A stretch of DNA of 6,337 nt from Lachnospiraceae bacterium (GCA_017416055.1 JAFQDI010000093.1:1-6337); one strand, 5' to 3'; counted from the first letter of the stretch, positions 1 to 6,337 are shown. The notes: generated by a model from the sequence alone, not told the origin. Translations and numbers: made by a program.

Positions 1-444
1 CTGGCCGTAGACATTCAGCGGCTTATAATCCTTGCAATCCGGCTCCCAGGGAGTCTCACCCTGTCCGTCAAACACATAGTCCGTGGAAATATACACCATC
101 TTGCAGTCCAGGTTCTTGCAGACAGCGGCGATGTTCTTCGTTCCGCCCGCATTGATTGCGCGGACTTTCTCCACTTTATCATCGTCCTCCGCCAGATCCA
201 CGGCCGTCCACGCCGCACAGTGAACCACCACATCCGGATTCACACTGCCGATCACCGCTTCCACAGCAACGGCATCGGTAATATCCATCGGCACGTAAGG
301 CATGTCGCAAACAGCACTTCCATCCGCAATGCCGGAATATTCGGGCGCGATATCGCTTCCAACTCCCTCATATCCTCGCTTCGCCAATTCATTCATCACA
401 TCGTGGCCCAGCTGTCCGGCCACTCCGGTCACCAATACTTTCAT
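1..444 (-). CDS. rfbD: dTDP-4-dehydrorhamnose reductase RmlD (partial, C-terminus beyond left edge)
   Basis: RmlD reduces dTDP-4-dehydro-L-rhamnose with NAD(P)H to dTDP-L-rhamnose, the last step of the cytosolic pathway that feeds rhamnose into surface polysaccharides. I translated the minus strand from the ATG at 444-442: 148 codons stay open to the window edge. The start MKVLVTGVAGQLG carries the Rossmann GxxGxxG motif (residues 7-13). The segment HCAAWTAVD (75-83) and STDYVFDG (120-127, with the catalytic Thr) are typical of the family. Tyr146 in PLNVYG is the likely catalytic Tyr of YxxxK; the Lys lies off the window. The full protein should be near 280-300 residues, so about half is present. 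The ATG overlaps the rmlB stop by one base (TAATG), which points to translational coupling; a GGAG at 455-458 is 10 bases upstream. The family is clear; only the missing end is unknown. Confidence 0.93.
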   Translation of the reverse strand, partial: MKVLVTGVAGQLGHDVMNELAKRGYEGVGSDIAPEYSGIADGSAVCDMPYVPMDITDAVAVEAVIGSVNPDVVVHCAAWTAVDLAEDDDKVEKVRAINAGGTKNIAAVCKNLDCKMVYISTDYVFDGQGETPWEPDCKDYKPLNVYGQ

Positions 445-1466
445 TACAATCTGTCTCCGTACATCTTCTCAAAATAGTTGCTGTACTCACCGCTCAGAAT
501 ATTCTTCCACCATTCCTGATTCTCAAGATACCACTTGATGGTCTCCTGAATACCGGTGTCAAAGTTGTGCTTCGGCTTCCAGCCAAGTTCTGTCTCGATC
601 TTCGTGGGATCGATTGCGTACCTTCTGTCGTGGCCGGGACGGTCAGTGACAAACCGGATCAGACTCTCCGGCTTATCAAGTGCCTTCAGAATCGTCTTCA
701 CCACCTCAAGATTGGTGCGTTCATTGTGTCCACCAATATTATATACCTCGCCAACTCGGCCGTTACGCACAATCAAATCGATTGCGGAGCAGTGATCCTC
801 AACATACAACCAGTCACGCACATTGTCGCCCTTGCCATATACAGGAAGTTCCTCGTTCGCCAATGCACGGCTGATCATCAGAGGAATCAGCTTCTCCGGG
901 AAGTGATAAGGTCCATAGTTATTTGAGCATCTGGACACAGTCACCGGCAATCCATAAGTGCGGTAATAAGCTAACACCAGAAGGTCTGCTCCTGCCTTGC
1001 TGGAGGAGTAAGGGCTGGAAGTGTGGATCGGAGTCTCCTCGGTGAAGAACAGGTCAGGTCTGTCCAATGGAAGATCACCGTAAACCTCATCGGTGGAAAC
1101 CTGATGATAACGCTTTACACCGTATGCACGGGATGCGTCCAAAAGAACCTGAGTTCCGCAAACATTTGTCTGAACAAAGATGCCGGGATCGGTGATGGAA
1201 CGGTCCACATGGCTCTCGGCCGCAAAGTTGATCACCACATCAAACTGCTCCCTCTCAAACAGATCCATGATAAAGGGTCTGTCCGCAATATCGCCGCGGA
1301 CGAACTTATAATTCGGTTTGTTCTCCACCGGCTTCAGTGTCTCCAGATTTCCGGCATATGTCAGCAAGTCCAGATTCACGATCATATCCTCAGGATATTT
1401 GTTTACCATATAATGTACGAAGTTTCCGCCGATAAATCCGGCCCCTCCGGTTACCAGAATTTTCAT
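444..1466 (-). CDS. rfbB: dTDP-glucose 4,6-dehydratase RmlB
   Basis: RmlB converts dTDP-D-glucose to dTDP-4-keto-6-deoxy-D-glucose with a tightly bound NAD+, the second step of dTDP-L-rhamnose synthesis. It is an extended short-chain dehydrogenase of 340 residues, a normal full length. Visible motifs are the N-terminal NAD-binding TGGAGFIGG (6-14), the AAESHVDRS stretch (82-90), the catalytic STDEVYG (124-130, with Thr125, Asp126 and Glu127), and YSSSK (Tyr153, Lys157). Further family segments are SRCSNNYGPYHFPEKLIP (178-195) and RDWLYVEDHC (217-226). The ATG is preceded by a strong GAAAGGAG (1472-1479) at a good distance. The gene follows rmlA after 26 bases and overlaps rmlD by one base, so all three are almost certainly cotranscribed. 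The Asp-Glu pair and the neighbours separate it from UDP-glucose epimerases. Confidence 0.97.
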   Translation of the reverse strand: MKILVTGGAGFIGGNFVHYMVNKYPEDMIVNLDLLTYAGNLETLKPVENKPNYKFVRGDIADRPFIMDLFEREQFDVVINFAAESHVDRSITDPGIFVQTNVCGTQVLLDASRAYGVKRYHQVSTDEVYGDLPLDRPDLFFTEETPIHTSSPYSSSKAGADLLVLAYYRTYGLPVTVSRCSNNYGPYHFPEKLIPLMISRALANEELPVYGKGDNVRDWLYVEDHCSAIDLIVRNGRVGEVYNIGGHNERTNLEVVKTILKALDKPESLIRFVTDRPGHDRRYAIDPTKIETELGWKPKHNFDTGIQETIKWYLENQEWWKNILSGEYSNYFEKMYGDRL

Positions 1467-1492
1467 CTTTTCTCCTTTCGCCTTATCGCGTT

Positions 1493-2371
1493 TTAATCGA
1501 TATACTTTCCGTTCAATACATCCTTCAAATACGCACCGTATTCATTCTTCTTGTGCACTTCGTAGGCGGCCCACATCTCCTCCTCGGTGATCCATCCGTT
1601 GCGATAGCCAATCTCCTCCAGACAGCCGATCTTTCTGTGCTGATGATTCTCGACCGTTCGCACAAAATTCGTCGCTTCCACCAGAGAATCATGGGTTCCG
1701 GTGTCAAGCCAGGTGAAGCCTCGTCCGAGCAAGGTAACCTCAAGTTCACCGTTCTCCAGATAAATGCGGTTCACGTCCGTGATTTCCAGTTCACCGCGAT
1801 CAGAGGGCTTCAGGCTCTTTGCATACTCAACCACGCGGTTATCGTAAAAATACAGACCGGTCACGCAGTAATTGGACTTCGGCTTCTTCGGCTTCTCCTC
1901 GATGGAGATCGCCCTTCCCTCTTTATCAAACTCGACGATACCGAAGCGTTCGGGGTCGTCCACGTAGTAACCGAACACGGTGGCTCCGCTTGTCTTCGCC
2001 GCCGCGGCGCGGAGACGCTGGCCAAGACCGTGGCCATGGAAAATATTGTCTCCCAGCACCATCGCAACAGAGTCACTTCCGATGAACTCCTCGCCGATAA
2101 TAAACGCCTGCGCAAGTCCGTCGGGGCTGGGCTGAACAGCATAGGAAAGCTCCACGCCGAACTGGTGACCGTCACCGAGAAGTGCCTCGAAGCGAGGCGT
2201 GTCGTCCGGGGTGGAAATAATCAAAATCTCGCGGATGCCTGCGTTCATCAACACAGACAGCGGATAGTAAATCATCGGCTTGTCATAAATCGGCAACAAC
2301 TGTTTGGATGTCACCTTCGTCAACGGGTAAAGTCTGGTACCGCTTCCACCGGCAAGAATAATCCCTTTCAT
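1493..2371 (-). CDS. rfbA: glucose-1-phosphate thymidylyltransferase RmlA
   Basis: RmlA joins glucose-1-phosphate and dTTP into dTDP-D-glucose and pyrophosphate, the first and usually feedback-controlled step of dTDP-L-rhamnose synthesis. The 292-residue length matches the family. The nucleotidyltransferase signature [11 protein letters not shown] (8-18) includes Arg13, and Lys23 follows in [19 protein letters not shown] (31-42), [10 protein letters not shown] (106-115, metal-binding Asp108), EEKPKKPKS (158-166, Lys160) and [10 protein letters not shown] (221-230, Asp223) all agree with characterised RmlA enzymes by family knowledge. The start is well fixed by GGAGGTT (2377-2383) just upstream of the ATG. 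It is the first gene of the rml operon, downstream of a strong promoter at 2407-2435. A 333-codon open frame on the opposite strand is only a shadow of this gene. Confidence 0.97.
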   Translation of the reverse strand: MKGIILAGGSGTRLYPLTKVTSKQLLPIYDKPMIYYPLSVLMNAGIREILIISTPDDTPRFEALLGDGHQFGVELSYAVQPSPDGLAQAFIIGEEFIGSDSVAMVLGDNIFHGHGLGQRLRAAAAKTSGATVFGYYVDDPERFGIVEFDKEGRAISIEEKPKKPKSNYCVTGLYFYDNRVVEYAKSLKPSDRGELEITDVNRIYLENGELEVTLLGRGFTWLDTGTHDSLVEATNFVRTVENHQHRKIGCLEEIGYRNGWITEEEMWAAYEVHKKNEYGAYLKDVLNGKYID

Positions 2372-2406
2372 AAAACAACCTCCGAATTGATAATTACATC
2401 TTATTT

Positions 2407-2435
2407 ATTATATCACACCGATGATTTCTTTGCAA
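2407..2435 (-). promoter_or_regulatory. Sigma-A type promoter of the rml operon
   Basis: Read on the minus strand, TTGCAA (2435-2430) is followed by a 17-base spacer and a perfect TATAAT (2412-2407). The spacer ends in TGA, giving an extended -10 (TGnTATAAT). Transcription would start near 2400, leaving a leader of about 28 bases that holds the rmlA ribosome binding site. The match to the vegetative consensus is very good and the position fits; activity is inferred. Confidence 0.85.
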
Positions 2436-2476
2436 CGAAAACCCATTTTTTCTTAACTCGTATACGATTTTTCTTC

Positions 2477-2518
2477 AAAAAAACAAAAATAGTGTGGATT
2501 TTCGACACAAATCCACAC
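2477..2518 (-). terminator. Intrinsic terminator-like hairpin, minus strand
   Basis: A perfect 10-base inverted repeat (GTGTGGATTT at 2492-2501, AAATCCACAC at 2509-2518) encloses a 7-base loop. On the minus strand it is followed at once by a T-rich run at 2491-2477, 13 T in 15 bases. That is the shape of a Rho-independent terminator for leftward transcription. It stops nothing encoded nearby on the minus strand except possible read-through from hflX, whose stop codon is about 590 bases upstream. It lies about 40 bases upstream of the rml -35 box, so it would insulate that promoter. The stem is only half G+C. On the plus strand no T-run follows. An operator role for the palindrome is the main alternative. 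Confidence 0.65.
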
Positions 2519-2586
2519 CTTTCGTTGGTGGTCAATTCCGCTCTTTTCCCTTAAGCTATCAATAACCAATCTCTACTATTCTACTA

Positions 2587-2592
2587 TGAGGT
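2587..2592 (+). promoter_or_regulatory. Ribosome binding site of the sigma factor gene
   Basis: TGAGGT ends 6 bases before the ATG at 2599 and fixes that start codon. Upstream, 2520-2586 is AT-rich with a possible weak -10 (TACTAT at 2574-2579), but no convincing -35, so the promoter of this gene is not called. Confidence 0.6.
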
Positions 2593-2598
2593 ACTTTT

Positions 2599-3105
2599 AT
2601 GCTTCCGTCTGAGTTTTCTGATCTCTATCACCGTTCTTACCCTTATCTCCAACGACTGGTCGGATCGGTCACTTCCGGCCACCATGCCACCGAGGATACG
2701 ATCCAGGAGGTTTATCTCGCTGCCTGGCTTCGTTTTCGCAGCACCTCGCACCCAAATCCGTTCGGTTGGCTGATCATTACTGCCCGCCACAAAGCCTGCG
2801 ACCAGCTGAGTCGGCAGCTCTGGGATTCACAACACTGCATCCCTCTGGATGAAGACACGTTTATTAGCCCCGACTCTCCGTCCTTCGAAGACACCCGAAT
2901 CGATCATCTATCTGACCTCGAAATGCCTTATCCGCGGATCCGTCGGCTCCTCAGTTCGGATGAACTCACCTTGCTTGTGGCGTTTTACGAGGAAGGAGTG
3001 TCCATCCTTGATCTCTCCAAACGCCTGAACATCTCCCCGCGAGCCTGCTATATGCGTCTTCACCGCGCACGCCACAAACTCGACCCTCTCCTGACTTCAG
3101 CTTGA
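2599..3105 (+). CDS. ECF-type RNA polymerase sigma factor (sigma-70 family), stand-alone
   Basis: This is a probable alternative sigma factor that directs RNA polymerase to a small set of promoters; its targets cannot be read from the sequence. The 168-residue length and two-domain plan fit the ECF group. A sigma-2 domain spans about residues 5-71, with the core-binding helix containing EDTIQEVYLAAW (32-43) and the DNA-facing part through FGWLIITARHKACDQL. A variable linker covers about 72-111. A sigma-4 domain covers about 112-165, with a helix-turn-helix in VSILDLSKRLNISPRACYMR (134-153) and the familiar ending LHRARHKL (154-161). There is no membrane segment and no sigma-3 domain. It is the only plus-strand gene here. 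It is divergent from rmlA (227 bases) and convergent with hflX, with 2 bases between the stop codons. No anti-sigma factor gene follows, which is unusual for this group, so its control is unknown. Confidence 0.85.
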   Translation: MLPSEFSDLYHRSYPYLQRLVGSVTSGHHATEDTIQEVYLAAWLRFRSTSHPNPFGWLIITARHKACDQLSRQLWDSQHCIPLDEDTFISPDSPSFEDTRIDHLSDLEMPYPRIRRLLSSDELTLLVAFYEEGVSILDLSKRLNISPRACYMRLHRARHKLDPLLTSA

Positions 3106-3107
3106 CA

Positions 3108-4343
3108 TCAACACTGTCCCTGCAGTTCTTTCGGGATATATGCCTTCACCTGAATACCATCCTCAGTATAACTCTCCTCGAGCAGTTTTCCGTATTTGCG
3201 GATCAACTGCACCTTTCCGGCTTCCGTATACGGATACACCTTCTCCAGATATACTCTGCGACCTCTGAGCAGACTGCTGATCGTGTATTTCAGATCATCC
3301 AGCCCCTCCCCGGTCAATGCGGAGATATAGACCACCCGGTCTGCCCGGGTATCTCTCGGTTTGATTTCGAATGAGCACCGATCCCACTTGTTGAACGCAG
3401 TCACCACCGGCTTTCCGGTGATTTCCAACTCGCGCAGGATATTCTGTACCACCTCCATATGCGTTTCCATCTGCGGATTGGATGCATCGACCACATGAAG
3501 GATAATATCTGCATATCGGGCTTCTTCCAGTGTACTTTTGAACGCCTCAATCAGATGGTGCGGCAGCTTGCGGATAAATCCTACGGTATCCGTCATCAGC
3601 ACGGACTCTCCATCTCCCAATTCCAGTTCTCTGGTCGTAGGATCCAGGGTAGCAAACAGTTTATCCTCCGCAAGCACCTCGGAACCGCTCAGACAATTTA
3701 ACAGTGTAGATTTTCCTGCGTTCGTGTATCCGACGATAGAAATCACCGGCACCGGGTTACTGCTTCTTCGCTGCCTCGTCACATCGCGGTGACGCTTCAT
3801 ATCTTCCAACTCGCGTTTGAGTACGCTGATGCGCTCACGAATCAAGCGCCTGTCCATCTCCAGCTTTTTCTCGCCCGGTCCCCTGGTACCGATACCTCCT
3901 CCCAGTCGGGAAAGGGATGTTCCCAAGCCGGTCAGTCTGGTCGCACGATACTTTAACTGAGCCAGTTCTACTTGAAGTTTACCTTCACTGGAACGAGCTC
4001 TCGCTGCAAAGATATCAAGGATCACCAACGTGCGATCCAGTACCTTCGTGTCCAGAATCTCCTCCAGATTTTTCAACTGAACCGGCGACAGTTCATCGTC
4101 GCAGACAATACCGGTAGCTCCCAGCGAATCGATCCACTCACTCAGTTCCTCCAGTTTTCCCTTTCCCAAATAAGTTCCGGGATGAATCTGCTCTCTGCTC
4201 TGGATCACCTTACCCACCGTGTCCGCTCCGGCCGTTTCAACCAGTTCTTCCAATTCATCCAAAGATGCGACGGTGTCATCACCGTCGCATGTGCTCACTC
4301 CAACTAAGATAAAACGTTCTCTTACTTCTGCTGTCTCGATCAT
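3108..4343 (-). CDS. hflX: GTPase HflX, ribosome-associated
   Basis: HflX is a translational GTPase of the Obg-HflX superfamily that binds the 50S subunit; in studied bacteria it splits stalled or hibernating 70S ribosomes under stress. The 411-residue length is typical. The N-terminal HflX domain shows HPGTYLGKGKLEEL (54-67) and the CDDELSPVQLKNLEE stretch (81-95). A helical linker follows with the diagnostic RLGGGIGTRGPGEKKLE (146-162). The G domain has G1 GYTNAGKS (205-212), G2 region FATLDPTTR (230-238), G3 DTVGF (252-256), G4 NKWD (318-321) and G5 SALTG (341-345). All nucleotide-binding motifs look intact. A short C-terminal domain follows from about 365. The ATG has GAGGAG (4347-4352) just upstream and begins 10 bases after the stop of the TPR lipoprotein gene, so the two are probably one operon. 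No terminator is seen after its stop codon. Confidence 0.96.
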   Translation of the reverse strand: MIETAEVRERFILVGVSTCDGDDTVASLDELEELVETAGADTVGKVIQSREQIHPGTYLGKGKLEELSEWIDSLGATGIVCDDELSPVQLKNLEEILDTKVLDRTLVILDIFAARARSSEGKLQVELAQLKYRATRLTGLGTSLSRLGGGIGTRGPGEKKLEMDRRLIRERISVLKRELEDMKRHRDVTRQRRSSNPVPVISIVGYTNAGKSTLLNCLSGSEVLAEDKLFATLDPTTRELELGDGESVLMTDTVGFIRKLPHHLIEAFKSTLEEARYADIILHVVDASNPQMETHMEVVQNILRELEITGKPVVTAFNKWDRCSFEIKPRDTRADRVVYISALTGEGLDDLKYTISSLLRGRRVYLEKVYPYTEAGKVQLIRKYGKLLEESYTEDGIQVKAYIPKELQGQC

Positions 4344-4353
4344 ATACTCCTCG

Positions 4354-5514
4354 TTACTCTACTGTATCCACACGGGTTTCAAGGAAAGCGATCTCGTGAT
4401 CGATCTCCTCGGTTGAACCGTAAAGGTTCACATATTCTTTAAACGCGGTCAGCGCCTCCCCAAATCTGCCAAGATACTCCAGGCAGCTCGCCTGACAATA
4501 ATGCATCTGCTGGCGATAGGGATTATTCTCCAATGCCATTCCGGCACGAATCAACTCATAGGCCTCCTCATAATCCCCGGCATCCATCCAGAACAGTGTC
4601 TCCTGATAGATCAGGTAGGGATCATTCGGTGCCTTGCTCTTTGCCATGGAGAACGCTGCCTTCACACGGTTAGTATCGCCTTTTTCCATATAAATATGTG
4701 CCATCATCAGATAGATGTCCACATCGATCACGTTCTGAGACGCGGCATTAAACTCTGCAATTGCCTCGTCATAATTCCCCAAATAGTAGTGGAACTCTCC
4801 GCGCCACACATGATCACTGTCGCTGTCGCCCTCAAGCAAAACTGCCTTTGACAGGAACTGTTTCGCCATCTCCTGCTGCCCACGTTCTGTCAGAAGGCAA
4901 TATACCTTCCAGTAGTCCTCATAACTTCCGCCCGAAACCGCACGGTCAAAATCCAATCCCGCATCAGAAGCGCTTCCATTCTTCAAATGGGCAGTTCCAC
5001 GAAGAAAGTAATTATTTGAAGAAGCATGTCCTGCATTGATCAATCGGGTGTACGTGGAAATCGCATCCGCATAACGCTCCAGTGCCATCTGGCAATCCGC
5101 CGTATAACACAAAATATCCACTTCAGTCTCACCCACTTTTCCGGTACTCAAGGAAAGTGCTTTTTCAAAGCTGTATAACGCTGACTCGTACAACGCCTGC
5201 TCATAATAGAGAATTCCGCGCGCGCGCTCACCCGCCATCGTGTTCGGCTCCAGTTGGTCCGCAAGATCCAGGCAGGACTTCGCCTCCCCGTATCTGTCCA
5301 GTTTGATCAGTGCCATCGCTCTGTTTCGATAGTATTCCGGCTCACGGTTATCCGCAGCAACCGCCTCCGCAAACGCTTCCGCCGCCTTCTCATAGTCTCC
5401 GCCTGCGTAGAAAGAAAGACCTCTCTCATTTGCGTCTGCGCCCTTCGCACAGCCTGCCAGCAGGCAAACCGCCAATATCACCAAAAGGAAATAAATCACT
5501 CTGCTTTTCTTCAT
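4354..5514 (-). CDS. TPR-repeat lipoprotein of unknown function
   Basis: This is a probable membrane-anchored lipoprotein on the outer face of the cytoplasmic membrane, built almost wholly of tetratricopeptide repeats, which bind proteins. I chose the ATG at 5514, giving 386 residues. It has a GGGG ribosome-binding-like stretch (5521-5524) 7 bases upstream and yields a classic signal peptide: MKKSR, a hydrophobic core, then the lipobox LAGC with Cys22 as the lipidated residue. In-frame ATGs at 5520 and 5529 are possible but lack a spaced ribosome binding site. From about residue 27 to the end roughly ten degenerate TPR units can be counted, for example GDYEKAAEAFAEAV, ERYADAISTYTRLI, GNYDEAIAEFNAAS and GRFGEALTAFKEYV. 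No catalytic domain is seen. It sits between dut and hflX in a likely operon. A scaffold or assembly role is possible, but nothing here names a partner. Confidence 0.88.
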   Translation of the reverse strand: MKKSRVIYFLLVILAVCLLAGCAKGADANERGLSFYAGGDYEKAAEAFAEAVAADNREPEYYRNRAMALIKLDRYGEAKSCLDLADQLEPNTMAGERARGILYYEQALYESALYSFEKALSLSTGKVGETEVDILCYTADCQMALERYADAISTYTRLINAGHASSNNYFLRGTAHLKNGSASDAGLDFDRAVSGGSYEDYWKVYCLLTERGQQEMAKQFLSKAVLLEGDSDSDHVWRGEFHYYLGNYDEAIAEFNAASQNVIDVDIYLMMAHIYMEKGDTNRVKAAFSMAKSKAPNDPYLIYQETLFWMDAGDYEEAYELIRAGMALENNPYRQQMHYCQASCLEYLGRFGEALTAFKEYVNLYGSTEEIDHEIAFLETRVDTVE

Positions 5515-5560
5515 CTTCATACCCCACATACTGTTGTTTGTTTTACTTTTTCACCGATTG

Positions 5561-5995
5561 TCAATTCACACCTGTACTGCCAAAACCGCCCCTGTTTTCC
5601 CCGTCCAGTCGGTCCACCGGCTCAAACTCGATCACCGGCTGATTTTTCATGATGCGGAACTGACAGATACGATCATTCACATGGATCTGCGTGTCCCGAA
5701 TCGCGTACGCCGGGAACATCCACTCGTCATCATTCCCGCAATAGCTTCCATCAATGACCCCCATATGATTCGTCTGAATGATCCCAAAATGCCTAAAAGT
5801 ACTGCTTCGTGGCACAATATGCGCCTCATAGCCCTCGGGCAGTTTCATCGCCACGCCGAGGCGAATCAGACGAAACTCTCCCGCCTTCATCTCCACCTCC
5901 TCAGCCGATCGCAGATCTATCCAATCGGATACCCCCGCAATGTAACCGAGACGGTCTATCTGATCGCTTATGTAGCGAATCTGAATCTTTTCCAT
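5561..5995 (-). CDS. dut: dUTP diphosphatase (trimeric dUTPase)
   Basis: dUTPase hydrolyses dUTP to dUMP and pyrophosphate, keeping uracil out of DNA and supplying dUMP for thymidylate synthesis. The 144-residue length matches trimeric dUTPases. The five family motifs can be followed: motif I around [10 protein letters not shown] (25-34), motif II VPRSSTF (61-67), motif [14 protein letters not shown] (79-89, with Asp82 and the uracil-stacking Tyr85), motif IV RICQFRI (109-115) and motif V RGGFGSTG (135-142), the flexible C-terminal arm that closes over the nucleotide. Motif III reads [10 protein letters not shown] rather than the common SGYRGEI, so it belongs to a Gram-positive or phage-like branch. 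The ATG has AGGAG upstream at a 9-base spacing. The gene starts about 38 bases after the inferred 3' end of rnpB, and the lipoprotein gene follows within 50 bases. No phage genes are near, so a chromosomal housekeeping copy is likely. Confidence 0.94.
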   Translation of the reverse strand: MEKIQIRYISDQIDRLGYIAGVSDWIDLRSAEEVEMKAGEFRLIRLGVAMKLPEGYEAHIVPRSSTFRHFGIIQTNHMGVIDGSYCGNDDEWMFPAYAIRDTQIHVNDRICQFRIMKNQPVIEFEPVDRLDGENRGGFGSTGVN

Positions 5996-6033
5996 GGTTA
6001 TCGTCTCCTAAGTTAAATCATGCAGAAACTATA

Positions 6034-6337
6034 GGACGAGCAGAACGATAAGCCGGGTTCTGTCGTTGAATGGTCATCTATCTAGGCCTGCCGTCGCCGA
6101 CAGGCTCAAGCGACCTACCCGGAAGCAGACGGGCCGCCTTATGCTTCCTGTTTGGTCTTGCTTCGGATGGGGTTTACATGTGCCCTTTCCGTTACCGGAA
6201 AGGCGGTAGTCTCTTACACTGCCATTCCACCCTTACCGGCCAAAAGCCGGCGGTATATTTCTGTTGCACTGGCCTGGGAGTCACCTCCACCGGACGTTAT
6301 CCGGCATCCTGCCCTGTGAAGCCCGGACTTTCCTCAC
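6034..6337 (-). ncRNA. rnpB: RNase P RNA, bacterial class A (5' end beyond right edge)
   Basis: This is the catalytic RNA of ribonuclease P, which trims the 5' leaders of pre-tRNAs. Read on the minus strand from the right edge, it opens with conserved region I (GAGGAAAGUCCGGGCUUCAC), followed by AGGGCAGGAUGCCGG. Next come ACAGAAAUAUACCGCC, GGUAAGGGUGGAA, GUGUAAGAGACUACC, GAAGCAAGACC, AUAAGGCGGCCCGUCUGC, CGGGUAGGUCGCUUGAGCC, CCUAGAUAGAUGACC and the closing ACGACAGAACCCGGCUUAU. The order and the P16-P17 region match class A as known from E. coli. The 3' strand of P1 is taken to end at GCUCGUCC, so the 3' end near 6034 is approximate. The matching 5' strand and the promoter lie outside the window. 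The loop that normally carries GGU for tRNA 3' CCA binding reads AUGU (see findings). No terminator is visible before dut. Confidence 0.95.

Noticed and set aside
1023..1496. A 157-codon plus-strand open frame opposite rmlB
   Set aside because: Antisense to conserved rmlB coding sequence, with no family resemblance; a shadow frame.
1553..2554. A 333-codon open frame on the plus strand opposite rmlA
   Set aside because: It lies fully antisense to a textbook RmlA with all motifs, shows no recognisable domain, has no ribosome binding site at its ATG and runs on through the intergenic hairpin. It is a by-product of rmlA codon use.
5555..5567. Perfect TTGACA on the minus strand at the end of dut, as a possible -35 box for the lipoprotein gene
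   Set aside because: It overlaps the dut stop codon and no acceptable -10 is found 16-18 bases downstream (the stretch reads AAACAAAC). Probably chance.
5561..5995. dut as a prophage remnant, because its motif III variant resembles phage-type dUTPases
   Set aside because: Neighbours are rnpB, a lipoprotein gene and hflX, with no integrase, attachment site or phage structural gene in view.
6027..6033. TATAGT on the minus strand between rnpB and dut as a -10 box
   Set aside because: No -35-like sequence at 16-18 bases upstream, which would fall inside the rnpB 3' end, and no extended -10 TG. Too weak to call as a promoter.
5809..6051. Plus-strand open frame crossing dut and the rnpB 3' end
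   Set aside because: It runs antisense through dut into a structured RNA gene and shows no protein family features.

Overview
The window looks like chromosome from a Gram-positive anaerobe of the class Clostridia, possibly Lachnospiraceae or Ruminococcaceae. This is inferred from the Clostridia-like RmlA, HflX and dUTPase proteins, strong GGAGG-type ribosome binding sites, a lipoprotein with a short MKK-type signal peptide, and a class A RNase P RNA (Bacilli normally carry class B). No species can be named from the sequence alone, and no insertion sequence, CRISPR array, tRNA or prophage gene is visible.

All genes but one lie on the minus strand, so transcription mostly runs from right to left. 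At the right edge (about 6034-6337) is the RNase P RNA gene rnpB, cut at its 5' end by the window. It is followed by dut (dUTPase), a TPR-repeat lipoprotein of unknown role, and the ribosome-associated GTPase gene hflX. The gaps are only about 38, 46 and 10 bases and no intrinsic terminator is visible in them, so this may be one transcription unit, with the RNA released by processing.

One plus-strand gene, a small stand-alone ECF-type sigma factor (2599-3105), faces hflX tail to tail with 2 bases between the stop codons. No terminator lies at that junction. The first terminator-like hairpin for minus-strand transcription is at 2477-2518, beyond the sigma gene. The hflX message may therefore run antisense across the whole sigma gene.

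The left part (1-2371) holds the dTDP-L-rhamnose genes rmlA, rmlB and rmlD (rmlD cut by the left edge). They are read from a good promoter (TTGCAA, 17-base spacer, TATAAT with an extended -10 TG) at 2407-2435. RmlA makes dTDP-glucose, RmlB dehydrates it to the 4-keto-6-deoxy sugar, and RmlD carries out the final reduction to dTDP-L-rhamnose for cell-surface polysaccharide. The 3,5-epimerase gene rmlC is not between them and would have to lie outside the window.

This is mostly ordinary housekeeping sequence and I find no convincing undescribed system. The most interesting points are the antisense layout of hflX and the sigma gene, the rnpB-dut-lipoprotein-hflX run without terminators, and an apparently altered tRNA-CCA-binding loop in the RNase P RNA.
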